Below are positions 32,058 through 42,659 of a DNA stretch of 64,000 nt, piece by piece. The DNA lies in NCBI GenBank assembly GCA_028023455.1, contig JAQFVV010012979.1:287718-351717 (forward strand), written 5' to 3'. The stretch's first letter is position 1. Each line of letters begins with the position of its first letter. The position numbers and the translations under genes are program-made. This stretch comes from Epiperipatus broadwayi (taxonomy: Eukaryota > Onychophora > Udeonychophora > Euonychophora > Peripatidae). The notes under the pieces are model-generated. The model had not been told where the DNA came from. It saw nothing but the letters and a program-made list of their open reading frames with translations, and searched no databases.

Positions 32058-32521
32058 AAAAATTCTTTATAAATCAAACTCCCTAAAACTTCACTTCCTT
32101 TTTTTCCTAAATGCAACCCATCTTTACTATATAACTCTCTCTTTCCAATAAAACAATCCCACACATCCACAAACATAACATTATTTCTCTCACACAATTT
32201 TTTCAATCTCTCATTTACAGAACATGCCCTATATAACAAATAACTCTTGTCAAACCTTGGTAATAATCCAACTATTCCTACTCTTCCTTTAATCATAATC
32301 AAATTTCTAATCAAATCTACATACTCATCCATTATTCTCTCTGATGATTCTAATAAATTATTAGTCCCCACCATAACATATACATCTCTACTACCTTGTT
32401 TTTTAACTTTATCTGCTACATCCCTAATTCTAGCTCCAGGCAAACATACTCTTACATACCTACTTCTATTTTCCCTTGCAATTATATCCCCACATTCTCT
32501 AATTAGTGAATCTCCTATCAA
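32042..32521 (-). CDS. SGNH/GDSL hydrolase domain of a LINE (ORF1-like)
   Basis: An intact 159-codon SGNH-fold esterase-like domain. Visible blocks: IGDSLIREC at the start (block I, catalytic Ser), RVCLPGARIRDV (block II, Gly), VMVGTNNLLES (block III, Asn), and SKDGLHLGKKG near the end (block V, the Asp-His pair). All catalytic residues are present. The frame is open further upstream to about 32574 (reading RKFQPLEKVDYETVL), without an ATG; the copy is probably 5' truncated. Esterase domains of this kind are known in ORF1 of CR1/L2-type LINEs, where their role is unclear. The frame ends TTA TAA just after the GGGAAAC heptamer. It is a retrotransposon gene, not a host one. Confidence 0.88.
   Translation of the reverse strand: MIGDSLIRECGDIIARENRSRYVRVCLPGARIRDVADKVKKQGSRDVYVMVGTNNLLESSERIMDEYVDLIRNLIMIKGRVGIVGLLPRFDKSYLLYRACSVNERLKKLCERNNVMFVDVWDCFIGKRELYSKDGLHLGKKGSEVLGSLIYKEFFWGNL
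32048..32054 (-). promoter_or_regulatory. Candidate -1 ribosomal frameshift site (GGGAAAC)
   Basis: On the minus strand the SGNH frame reads TTT TGG GGA AAC TTA TAA. The heptamer G GGA AAC fits the X XXY YYZ rule for -1 slippage in the zero frame, and the endonuclease frame is exactly the -1 frame. The site is 3 bases before the stop codon. A downstream stem-loop or pseudoknot was not identified by eye. An ordinary mutation that offset the frames by chance cannot be excluded from a single decayed copy. Confidence 0.5.
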
Positions 32522-32601
32522 TACTGTTTCATAATCTACTTTTTCTAGTGGCTGGAACTTGCGTCATCTGCTTTTGGGCCCCTAATCTGAATATTTCTGT
32601 G

Positions 32602-32657
32602 GTGGCCACGGAAAACAGCACCTCTTGCAGACGCATTACAAGGTGAACACAAGAACC
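32602..32657. mobile_element. Non-autonomous TIR element, right end
   Basis: Right terminal inverted repeat of the element begun at 28159, separated from it by the LINE. The reverse complement of this segment matches 28159-28220 with a few differences (for example GCGTCTGC against GCGGCCGC). Followed by the 8-bp duplication AAAAAATA at 32658-32665. Confidence 0.82.
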
Positions 32658-32669
32658 AAAAAATATAAT

Positions 32670-33402
32670 CATTATCATAAAATAAAATAAAAAAATAGAG
32701 AATTTAAATACAGTTTTAAAAACTATTAATTTTAATTAATTTTTAATTGTGAATTTTGATATATAAGTTTTAAAGTAGAAAAAAAAGTAGGTATTTTAAT
32801 AATAGGTTTTTCACATTCCTTATAAAATTATGATTAAAATGACATAAAAACACTTTCTAACAAATTTTATGCCACTAAGTTTTGAAAAAAATGCAAGGGT
32901 GTTGACATTTCATTTTTCCAAATATTTACTAAAAAATAATATTGATAAATTAATGGAAAAAATATATACAATAGTAAGAGCACTTGTCAGTTTATACATA
33001 CACATACACAGTCTATATATATAAATACACACACACACATATATATATATCCATATATATAAAATACAAACAAAATTACTTGTATGCAAAAATACTTATA
33101 TATATATATATAAGTAATTGCTTCCACAAACTGCTAACAAACTTAATTTTTTTAAATATAATAACATAGCTAATTTCATCTGCAAAATAAACTGAATTAG
33201 TTAATAACTTTTCTCAATAATTAAATATCACTATAATAAGGTATTTATTTATATCGCGCTATGTTAAATTATTAAAATATATAATTATTAATACTTATAT
33301 GAAAAATACGTATTATTTACTTTTAAATATAACAAATTTTCTGTGATTTTTTGTTAAAAAAAAAAATTAGATAATAGGTTTTAGAAAAATAAAAATGATT
33401 GT
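32670..33402. other. AT-rich DNA with short TA/CA tracts
   Basis: AT-rich; imperfect CACACA/TATATA tracts at 32996-33065 and 33098-33111. The Tyr/Thr-rich frame at 32984-33169 comes from these. No gene. Confidence 0.6.
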
Positions 33403-33414
33403 ACAGTCATGTAG

Positions 33415-33519
33415 TTTTTTTTTTATGTGTCAAAGCATCGGCCAGGAAACGAACCCGCAAACCCGGGAAAACTGCTTGTAAGGCAGCTGTGCTGACCTCT
33501 CGGCCACCAACGCTTGACT
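33415..33519 (-). mobile_element. tRNA-derived SINE (S1 family), with TSD
   Basis: Well-preserved minus-strand S1 copy: GTTGGTGGCCGAGAGGTCAGC (A-box region), variable arm, B-box-like GGGTTCGTTTCCTGGCC, GATGCTTTGACACAT and an A run. It is flanked by the near-identical 12-bp repeats ACAGTCATGTAG (33403-33414) and ACAATCATGTAG (33520-33531). Confidence 0.88.
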
Positions 33520-33792
33520 ACAATCATGTAGTTGTGATCATTAAAGCAGAAATTGCCACGCACTAGCCTAGGAAATACCATTTTTTAAAGAGAAAAGCAA
33601 AAGTAATTTATACATATTAATCCAACAGATAAATACCATAAGAATGTTAAATTTGATATTAAATTGTTATAAACAAGATTGTATTAAATATACTTTTAAT
33701 TTGAATGTTCAAGCTTTCATATCAAACTCAGTATAAAAGCAGTACCCAAATAAGGATAACATCGCAATGCTGATAGATTTCCAATCATTTCT

Positions 33793-33830
33793 AGGTATCT
33801 GATGAGGGTGAAGCTTGAAACATGTATTAT
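33793..33830 (+). ncRNA. Hammerhead-like core with palindromic stem III
   Basis: Contains an unaltered CTGATGA box (33799-33805), an 11-nt stem II region (weak pairing: G-U, G-U, G-C), GAA (33817-33819), palindromic stem III ACATGT (33820-33825) and A at the cleavage position. Stem I pairing is poor (about two or three pairs). The invariant core letters are all present, but the helices are weak, so it may be a decayed relic or a partial chance match. Confidence 0.45.
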
Positions 33831-33834
33831 GTAA

Positions 33835-35895
33835 AGATTTCTATTTTTTTTCCATTAATAGATAATTTTTAAAAGTATGAAAATCTTATAAATGGTATAT
33901 AAATTGTAAGAGTAGCTTACAATCTAACTTTGTCACTTCCACCACCAAATCCAACTCATTTTAATATATCTCTTGTTGATAACCAAATTAACCTATATTG
34001 TCACATATAAACTAACTATACAGACATAAATACCTACAGATACAACAAACATGTATATTGTTAATTATATTAAGAAATAATCAAAATCAAATAAATTTGA
34101 ATGTCTACTAAAAAGATAGAAAATCCAAATTAAAAGAAAATAACAATAGTAATCGTAATAATAATAAATTAATAATGTTTTACGTTATTTTGATCAGACT
34201 TTGACTAAGTAAGCATGGTAATGACCCAATGTCAAACTTGTCACTAGATCTCCAAATATGGAAGATGAAAAACAAAATTGATTATCTTTAAAATAATGCA
34301 CACAACAATGTATATATAATCATCAAAAAGGAAATAAAACACTATAATAATAACATTTAATTTTAAATAGCTTTATTATCTGTGCGCAAAGCACACACAC
34401 ATATATATATATATTGATTTCAAACGCTAATGAAGTAAAGCCGCATCTATTTCAATAATAAACAATAGAAGCCAAGGACAATATAACAATAAAAACAGTT
34501 CCGTTCCGTTTTCTTCTTGCTACTATATAGAGAATAAGGAGATATAAGTAGTAGAAGACATCAAAAATTCGAATACTCAAATCTTGCGGAAAATATATAA
34601 CTTATCTGAACATTTTAAATAGTTACTGAATGGTTACAAAATATATTGCCAGAAGCGATTATTAATATTAAATCAAAAACCTTCATGATAAATAGTCCCG
34701 ATGATATAAATATACATTTGATATAAAAAGGGCTAAGTTTTTATTTTTCAAATACAAATCAAGCAATGAAATAGAATATAAATAGATTGGAATAATTCTG
34801 CTTGTATATATAAAAAAAAAATCATTAATAACAAATACCTAAACAACTATATAAAATTTTATTTATATATTTTTTTTATAAAAAAAAATGTTTGCCTGCT
34901 AATTTAATAATATTGTAGGACTATTTGTTTTATCAACCCCTAACAAAAAATGTGTAGTGTTTATTTTTCAACTGTGTGATGCCTGTCCAAGAATTTTAGA
35001 TGTCACGTCTAAATGTGCTCATGGATATCAAAAGAAGAATAACAATAGAAAATACTTCATTGAGGATTCTTCATGAGTATCATTTAAACTACCATAATGT
35101 TTTAACTGATACATAAACAAATGGCGCATATTAGAAAGTTATAGTTGCCTAAGTCACTGCTTCATGTCAATCATCATAAAAAAACATCAATGTGTTGTGT
35201 GATAAAAGAAAAGAATTTTTATATATTTCTTTTATTATTAGCTTTATTCATCACTGTATTTGTAAATCAAAATTTTATAATATGGGAGAGTCCATTGTAT
35301 CTAAATTTTAGAAAACACAGGGAAGAAGGTTATTTGTTAAAAAAATTTTTTTAATGAAATGTAGATAATCCTCTCTACTTAATGACATGACATTAGGTAT
35401 GGTTATTATAACATATCCTTCCCAATATGGATAAAGGTAAGATTTTATTTACTACCATTCCATATATATATATTTGACACATGACAGAACTTACATTGTT
35501 TATATTGTTTTTACAAACATTTATCAATAAGTCTTTATTCAGTGTGGATGAGTAACACCCTTGATTGAATGAACATTTTCTATTTTACAAATACATAGAA
35601 AAGGGTCTCTCTTAAGAATAGGAAATTGCTAATACTGGAAATAAACTAGGAATCTACTTAATATATATATATATTAAATATTTAATTGGTTCATAATAGA
35701 TGCAATATTGGATTAATGATTTTTTTGTGTCTTATTATTTATTACATTTTTATTTTGCACATAATAATTATCTATTTATATGTGCCTATCATGGAGAAAG
35801 GTTTATAAATGGATATATTTATATGATAGGGATATATAAGTGATACTTTCACTTATATATAAATATTTTTGTTATTATTAAAATGTTTTCTAATT
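33835..35895. other. AT-rich DNA without recognised genes
   Basis: AT-rich, with short TA tracts. The 69-codon frame at 35145-35354 (Leu/Phe-rich, one hydrophobic stretch) has no recognised domain and AT-driven composition; I do not support it as a gene. No RNA gene or repeat boundary seen. Confidence 0.5.
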
Positions 35896-35898
35896 TCA

Positions 35899-35967
<69 letters not shown>

Positions 35968-35972
35968 TAATA

Positions 35973-36003
<31 letters not shown>
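35899..36003. repeat. (AAT)n / (ATT)n perfect palindromic microsatellite
   Basis: About 22 AAT/TAA units run directly into about 10 ATT units, so the tract is self-complementary around 35975. It abuts the truncated R1 repeat at 36003, whose other end is also followed by ATT units (36202-36226). Confidence 0.93.
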
Positions 36004-36005
<2 letters not shown>

Positions 36006-36210
36006 CTGGACCAACTGATGATTGCTGGTTTAGCATGAAATACGTATATTGGTGATTATTTATCTTTTCAGCATATATGTGTTTGAGTGTGTCAGTGTTA
36101 TTAGATAGAGTGGAGAGTGGTGGGTCATGTGAAAGTCTGTGCTCATATACCCTATATTACATATATAGACACATGGTATATATTAAGCCTGTGTTTCACT
36201 TATTATTATT
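36003..36210 (-). repeat. Repeat R1, truncated minus-strand copy
   Basis: Homologous to the distal half of R1 copy C at 9740-9896: shares CAACTGATGATTGCTGG, GGTGATTATTTATC and GTGAAAGTCTGTGCTC, and ends in the AAGCCTGTGTTTCA terminal segment. The truncation point is the microsatellite core. The frame 36077-36259 is read through this copy. Confidence 0.8.
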
Positions 36211-36214
36211 ATTA

Positions 36215-36771
36215 TTATTATTATTACTACTATTGATGTTTTATCTCATTTGTAAATAAATTTTGTTGATTTAATCATAATCAAATGGTCAATAGTTAAC
36301 TAGAATCATTTCTTTTCTAATCATCAATTGATTATCATATATACACACCCACACAATTTTTTTAGTATATAATAATATAGTGAGATAATAAAATGAACCT
36401 TCTAATTGATGTACAACTCACATAAATATATGATTATATATATCTAATGTAAATTCATCACTGAAGAGAGTTTATTGCACTATTCTACCTGAGTTCAAAT
36501 TCTGAGTCATATGTGGAATCCAGAAAGGGGGATAAGTATAGATAAACTAGTCTAAATTGTGTCTAAATTTAATGTGTAATAAAGAGCTAGCCCATTGAAA
36601 ATAGGCATGATCATTGGTTAATTATTTCATCACATCATTCTTAGTATCCTACCCAAAAAATCCAAGGCTGATGGTAGTAAAATACAAATTCCTCATCTCA
36701 GTAGGTAAGGGCCATTACATATTTATAGCCATCAGTTCTGAGGCTCTAAATGTTAAGGCCCGATCCATTAC

Positions 36772-36808
<37 letters not shown>

Positions 36809-37125
36809 GTGTGTGTGTGTATGTACAAAACTCATAAAGCAACCTATTTTTATATAATTAAAAAGATTTTTTCTATAAATATCCTGCAATTATTTATTTG
36901 TTATAAAATAATAATTAGGGTTCATATAAGTTATCTCAACTACAATAATAATGACACTTATTGATATACTTTCAATAGCTCTTTATCTTCATCCTGCCCT
37001 AAAGCCATACTATAGGCTAAAAAATTCTAATATCCTAATCATGTGATTTCTGGTTATTACTTTGTTAGTGAAAATAAAAATTCAAAGCTGGAATTTTTAT
37101 TTTTTTTTTACTATTCAAACCAATA
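36215..37125. other. AT-rich DNA with a (TA)n(TG)n tract
   Basis: A TA tract followed by GCGCGTGTGTGTG at 36775-36822. Otherwise AT-rich with no gene or RNA gene recognised. Confidence 0.55.
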
Positions 37126-37129
37126 ATTA

Positions 37130-37610
37130 AATTTTTAAAAAAGTTTACAGGTTTTAAACTGAGGCCAACTCACTGTTATAGCTAAATAGATCTGACCATA
37201 ACAATTTCTATATATTTTAAAGTTCTCAGCTCTAAGCCTATTTTATCCTTTATCTTGGAAGGTTAATACCAATAATTACCTTACTTTAGAGAAACATCTA
37301 TAGTAAGCCCAATAGTAGAATGAGCCTCCAGTTGATATAGAATTAAGATTTCTAAATTATATTGAAACTGAACTATTATCAGGTCTATATAGTTATACAA
37401 GTATATTAACCAGGATTTGAAACTTAAATTTTTTTAAATTTCAGATCATTAGTTTGAATGTTATAAAGAAGTAAAAGATGACTTCTATATAAGTTCTTTA
37501 GTTCCAACTTTGAATCTTCATCGATGAAGACAAAAGTCAGAAAGTAGTTATGTCATTTGTGTTTCATTGATTACTCAAATTTACAATAAATTGTTCTAGA
37601 ATATAGTGAA
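37130..37610 (+). repeat. F1-related repeat fragment with decayed HHR-like motif
   Basis: Contains TCGATGAAGACAAAAGTCAGAAAGTAG (37520-37546): a box resembling CUGAUGA, a perfect GAC / AAAA / GTC stem II and GAA. This is followed by TTTCATTGATTACTC, which matches CATCCATTGATTACTC in F1 (39060-39076). Upstream, TAAGCCTATTTTATCC and TGAACTATTATCAGGTCTATATAG resemble arms of other inverted elements here. The flanks are too diverged to set boundaries. Confidence 0.5.
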
Positions 37611-37614
37611 AATA

Positions 37615-38825
37615 AACTGCTCTTATAAGTTATGCAACATAGTAAAAGTTGATTTATAGTTTGGGAACAATAAAAAATATTTAAATATTAAATGTTTTAA
37701 TTTATGAACTATTTGATAGTATAAATATATATGTATACAGGAACTGAAATTAGATGTAATAGATGTTAATCAAATTTAAGCTTTAATAATGTTAATTCTA
37801 CTTTATGTGAAATTAATCAGTATGATTAAATGATTAACCACATTACATTTATTCCTACTATAACTTAGCTTTATCAGATATAGACTTAACCAGTATTCTG
37901 ATATGATGATCATGTGTTTATACTTTTAACAGACTGAATGAGGTTTGGTTATAGCTAAAATATTTGTGCTGTAGAGATCAGTCAGTTTACCAATATTAAC
38001 ATTTAAATTTGCATTAGACAGCACTAAAATATTCTTTTCAGTTATTACTTTACATAAATAAATTAAAATATCTAGAATGTTGTTATACATCAACACTTTT
38101 ATCATCTCCATCATAATGCAAATTTGGGTTACAAATAACTCTGAGTTGTTACATAATTGTGCATATTTGATTTGATTCCATTATTCAGTTATGACATTAA
38201 AATCTTCAGTATAAAAGATATAGAAAACACCGGCACTGATTTATTTAGAAAATGATAGAATAAATAAATAGAAATTTACCATAGAATTGAAAATATTCTT
38301 CTTTTTTAATAAAAATGTAATGTAAAAATTTTGTTACTATTAACAGCAATATATATTAAAACTTCTTTGAAAAAAGTGCTTCGTAAAATTTCATTTGTAT
38401 TTAAAAAAACAAATAATTAAAATTAAAAATGAACATAGGTTACATTATTAGGATTATAGTTGAATGTTTTTTTAAACTGTTATCTTTTATCTTCACATCT
38501 GTTCTAATGATTTTATTTGAGGAATAGTTCATTAAAATAGAGCTGTTTATATATATATATATAGTTTTGTGTTAATGTTTCAATTAAGTGATTGCTTTGG
38601 CTATTTATACCAATGTTAAATTTTATAATAAATAAAAATCCATTATTCTGAAAATTTTAACTTTGTTAGACAATAATTGAGAACTAGATAACACTTATAG
38701 ATAATATTTAAATGTGCCAATTAATTAAAGTAACATATATGAATTTTACTTATTAAGTGGTTATATTATATTATAACCCGATAAACATCACATGACCACC
38801 GCTTCTTATGCTTGTGTATAACTGT
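37615..38825. other. AT-rich DNA without recognised genes
   Basis: No exon, RNA gene or repeat boundary supported. Short TA tract at 38550-38562. Confidence 0.5.
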
Positions 38826-38828
38826 TGT

Positions 38829-39124
38829 TAAAACAGGCAAAACTCACTATACATATTGTCACACACAGCAAGCTAGAGTAATCAATGGATGCCAGAAGGC
38901 TTGTGCATAAAATCCCTATCTAGTGCCTACTCATCCAATATCTCCAGACTAGTTTCTGGCTTCTGGCCTTCGTCAGTGAGAAGCCTTGGATCTGAGAAAC
39001 TAGTCTGGAGATATTGGATGAGTAGGAACTAGATAGGGATTTTATGCACAAGCCTTCTGGCATCCATTGATTACTCTAGCTTGCTATGTGTGGCAGTACA
39101 TATAGTGAGTTTTGACTGTTTTAT
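38829..39124. repeat. Long near-perfect palindrome (F1 family)
   Basis: Arms of about 125 bp (38829-38957 and 38994-39124) are nearly perfect reverse complements, with about ten differences, around a loop of about 36 bases. Arm blocks include AACTCACTATA, AGCTAGAGTAATCAATGG, AGGCTTGTGCATAAAATCCC and CCAATATCTCCAGACTAGTTTC. The high identity of the arms suggests recent formation or gene conversion. A hammerhead-like motif spans the inner left arm and loop on the minus strand (38941-38982). Related single arms occur at 11411, 12110, 37550 and in 44660-45120. Confidence 0.88.
38941..38982 (-). ncRNA. Hammerhead-like motif in the palindrome centre
   Basis: Minus-strand order: TTCTCA (stem I), CTGACGA (one change from the core), a 13-nt region able to form GGC / CAGAA / GCC as stem II, GAA, palindromic ACTAGT as stem III, C at the cleavage position (GUC triplet), TGGAGA (pairs with TTCTCA at five of six positions with two G-U). 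The base pair closing stem II next to the core is A/A instead of G-C, which argues against activity. Confidence 0.55.
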
Positions 39125-40895
39125 ATTATTTTATATTTAATATTTTAGAGAATGTTTATAAATTATTTTTATCACTTCATGTAAGTGAATGGAACTGATA
39201 TTTGTATGCAAAGAGAACAGAAATACAAAACTTGTTATATATTATTTACTTTTAATTCTATTTTTTAATTTCATTTTCATCACATAAATACTTTAATTTT
39301 ATTATGAATAGACTTATAAAATAACATTTTTAAAATATCTTTAAAATAAACGTAGCTTGTATCAACTCTTTCATATTCAGTTATCATCATTAACTTTCTA
39401 TTTCATAAATTTGCACATATAAGCATAAATATAAATGAGGTATAAGCATGCCATCAAAAATTAATCAGAAAATGGGTATTTAAATATTCATAGAGAATAC
39501 ATATGCATAAGGACCTGTTAAACTCTCAATATCCAATAGAGTACATACCTGGTGTATGATATTTTTGTTACTCTTCATTGTTTTGATAAATAAACTTTTG
39601 ATACGTAAAGACTATTTAAGGCTATTTTACTTGAATGTACAATTTTTTTCTTCCTTCCGATATTTCTACAAATAGTAGTAGTATTTTTCAAAACCTAATT
39701 TGAAAAATAAAATACTTTGAAAAAAAAAAAAAGACTAATAATTAGTAGAAGCATCAAAAAGAAATTAAAAAAAAAAAAAAGGACAAAAAATGAGTTAGAC
39801 TAATTCATAACACACATATATAGTGTTAGCATGTTTATAAGTAGGAATGTACTTATAAACAAACAAATAATACTGTACTAATATTTCACCATATAAATAG
39901 AAATTTTCGTTTGTATTTTAGTAACTAATGGACGTTAATGCAACTTCAGCCAAATTAACAATTATATAAATGATTAAGAAATATATATGTGAGTGATACA
40001 TAATATAATTAATAAAATATGATTATTTACATTTATTTTAAGTGAATTTTTAAATTCTTTTAAATTAATGAAACACATTTAATACCTTTGGGATTTGAAA
40101 GTCAAAATACAAGACTCGTCTAAAATTGAGTTGTTAAGATCCTATTTTTAAATTAGAATATGTTTTAGTTTCTTGAAAACTTTTACTATTCAAGTATTTT
40201 ATATTAATTAAACAACAATTTAAAAAATACTGAAAGAAGAGAATCTATATTTTAAAGATATATTTAAAACTTCTATTCTGCCATATACTCTTAAAACATA
40301 TAAATAAACATCTAAAAATAACATGTCTCCTAAGATACCAGCACTCTTCACATGTCTTAGGTCATAGTCTCCTACACATCTCACCACTATTTGTTCAGAC
40401 AAATACAATAATGTGGAAGATTTGTTTTATAAAATATTATCCAACAGTTTAGACATAATCAAAAAATATGCAATCAGTGAGCTTATAAAAAGAAATATAC
40501 ATTAAATGAATATACAAAAAGTAGCTTTTTGACTTTAATGTTAGAATTGGATCATGATAAGTTTAAATTTAGAATCAAAGTTATTGAATGAACAAAACTA
40601 CAATAGAAATTAAATAAAATGTAATATTAGAAAATCATAGAATAAAAAGTAGTTTGCTAGCTAATAAGTCTTTTTAGGTTTATGGAATCAAAAAGTTAGG
40701 AATTTGATAAAAGAACAACCACATGTCATATTATCAAGTAACATCACTTAATTATTATTATTAGCAGTTTTTCAATGCTTACCATATTTTCACCCTCAAC
40801 AATTTGGTATATTTAGTGGAGTATTTGACTTAGGATTGGGAAGTTCCAAGATCAATTCTGATGCTTTCATATTTGGCACTCAAACTTTTATGACC
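39125..40895. other. AT-rich DNA without recognised genes
   Basis: AT-rich, with A runs at 39720-39732 and 39766-39780. The minus frame 40408-40220 has no recognised domain. Nothing else supported. Confidence 0.5.
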
Positions 40896-40899
40896 TTCT

Positions 40900-42135
40900 A
40901 AGCAATACAGCCATATCCATTGTTTGCCATAACCTCAGTATAATTTTTTGAATCATCTCAGTAGGAAACTTATATTATAAAATTTATTTGACACATAAGG
41001 AGTGGGATGTTTTTCATTGTCCTATTAGAATAATTACAGATGTGAATTTCCCTGAATTACTAATCTTTATAATATAAATAGAGTTTACCTCTCTCCCAAA
41101 ACATGTGACCAGATTCTTCATAAAACATACTCAAAATATTCCAATGTAATGAAGAGATGATTTTACAAGAGCAGACTTTATAGTGACACATCCATCAAGT
41201 TGAAAAACACAATAATTGATGTGATGATCTTATCAGTCTTTTAAATATTTACCAGAGCATTTTTAAGTTCAATTGTCTGTCTTTATATTAGACTGACAGT
41301 GTACAAGTCTCACTTCCATACAATAAAATAGTAGTTAAAATAATGACTATATGTATTATACACAGTTAATTTAATTACAGTAGTTATTTTGCAGTCAGGA
41401 AATACCCCAGCAGCAGCACATTGGTGTTTAGGCTGCATCTCAGTATTTAACTCCACCTTTTTATTTAAAATGATATCAAAATACTTGAATTAGCTTATAT
41501 TCTCAAGTTGATAATCACCCAAGCTAAAGGATGTGGAAGAGTTTTTTTTCTATTACTGACTGATAAGAAACTTGAGTTTTTTATAAATTAATTACTAAAT
41601 GAAAGACTTTATAAAATGAATTAAAGATATAATATACAATCTGTAGATAGTATTTGAACCAGCTTAGGGAAGGGCAATCATCAATATACTGAAAATCAAT
41701 TTTGCTACAGTTTTAATAATTTGTGTAAGCATAAAGAAAAAGTGATCATGTGACATTTTAAAGGTTTTATACAGAAAATATAAAATCCAAGAAATGAATT
41801 TCTTATTTTTACTTTCTACTCAATTCAAATTAAAAATTCCACCATCAAATATGTATCTTGTATTGGTTCCTTACTTATTAAGCTGCATATAAATAGTTTA
41901 AAATATATTAATAACATTTTAAATAATATTAGAGCTAATAACATTTTTGTTTGATACCAATTTTAATTTCAATACCTTCTGACTTTCGATCTGTAAGTAT
42001 AATACCCATTTTATCATGTTAGTGTTATATAGTAAAACAACACTCCAGACTTGTTTTGATTAACTGAATCAAACGCCTTTACCAAATCAATAAAAGTGAA
42101 GATGGCAGACATATTTCAACCAATGATTGTCATAC
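40900..42135 (-). pseudogene. Decayed non-LTR retrotransposon (RT relic)
   Basis: Minus-strand conceptual reading gives an FVDLVKAFDSVNQNKSG-like block at 42100-42050 (RT motif with the first catalytic Asp), then, near 41330-41280, YGSETCTLSV (thumb YGSETWTL block), followed by a decayed HYIGIF / VTCFGR region (41150-41090) where such proteins have an RWxGHVxRM motif. Stops and frameshifts are frequent and the FADD box was not found. The block order matches LINEs that encode a C-terminal WGH-type motif. No intact ORF. Confidence 0.55.
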
Positions 42136-42318
42136 TGTTTTGTCTAGTGATTTTATTGCCTTAAAGCAAAGAACTTTCAATGTGTATTCAGATGTAAACA
42201 AACTTAGAAAAGCCATTTTCAAACCATGAGGTAAAATATATAGTGAGAAAATGAAGAGCAATATAATTGTATATATATATGTACAAATAAAATATCCTTT
42301 AATTAAAAAAAACTCTTG
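42136..42318. other. AT-rich spacer
   Basis: May include more of the decayed LINE, but no motif is readable. Confidence 0.4.
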
Positions 42319-42652
42319 TAATAACAATAAAAATAATAATTACAATGGTAATAAACTATTATATACAGTCTTTCAATCTGCAGAAGTATTTTTGGTTAAT
42401 TCCTTAACCTGCCTCAACTGCAGTTAAATTCAAAAAACAATTAATAAATAGGAATAAAATGAATATAATTAATAGACAAGCTGCTAACATTAAAATTCAG
42501 GATCATGGGATTTGAGTTGATGACGTTTGCTTCCATTTTGTTTTTTGAATTTAACTGCAGTTGAGGTAGGTTAAGGAATTAACTGAAAGTACTTCAGCAG
42601 ATTGAAAGACTGTATATAATAGTTTATTATTTATTATTTTTATTGTTATTAT
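42319..42652. mobile_element. Foldback (long-TIR) element
   Basis: Arms of about 120 bp: TAATAACAATAAAAATAAT, TATACAGTCTTTCAATCTGC, TTAACCTGCCTCAACTGCAG and TTAAATTCAAAAAACAA on the left (42319-42441) are mirrored on the right (42533-42652). The spacer is about 90 bp. A second, older copy is at 48050-49240. No ORF; transposase class not assigned, target duplications not clear. Confidence 0.82.
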
Positions 42653-42659
42653 ATATATG

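Larger units (their letters stand above)
28443..32589 (-). mobile_element. LINE with SGNH hydrolase, endonuclease and RT, nested in a TIR element
   Basis: A 4147-bp minus-strand non-LTR retrotransposon. Its 3' end has repeats of CATCA (28443-28462, minus strand), and it is flanked by the imperfect 12-bp duplication AATGTTTCTGTG (28431-28442) / AATATTTCTGTG (32590-32601). Domain order on the minus strand is SGNH hydrolase, apurinic-type endonuclease, reverse transcriptase, C-terminal CCHC-like knuckle. An esterase-type ORF1 is known in CR1/L2-group LINEs, so that group is a likely home. The SGNH frame is open upstream without an ATG, so the copy is probably 5' truncated. In-frame stops and a mutated RT active site make it inactive. 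Confidence 0.9.

Noticed and set aside
28159-32657. The inverted ends as part of the LINE itself (a composite TIR-LINE transposon)
   Set aside because: The LINE has its own tail and 12-bp duplication inside the TIRs, and the TIRs have separate 8-bp duplications. A nested insertion is simpler.
35145-35354. 69-codon plus frame with a hydrophobic stretch
   Set aside because: AT-driven Leu/Phe/Ile/Lys composition and no domain; comparable frames occur by chance in such sequence.
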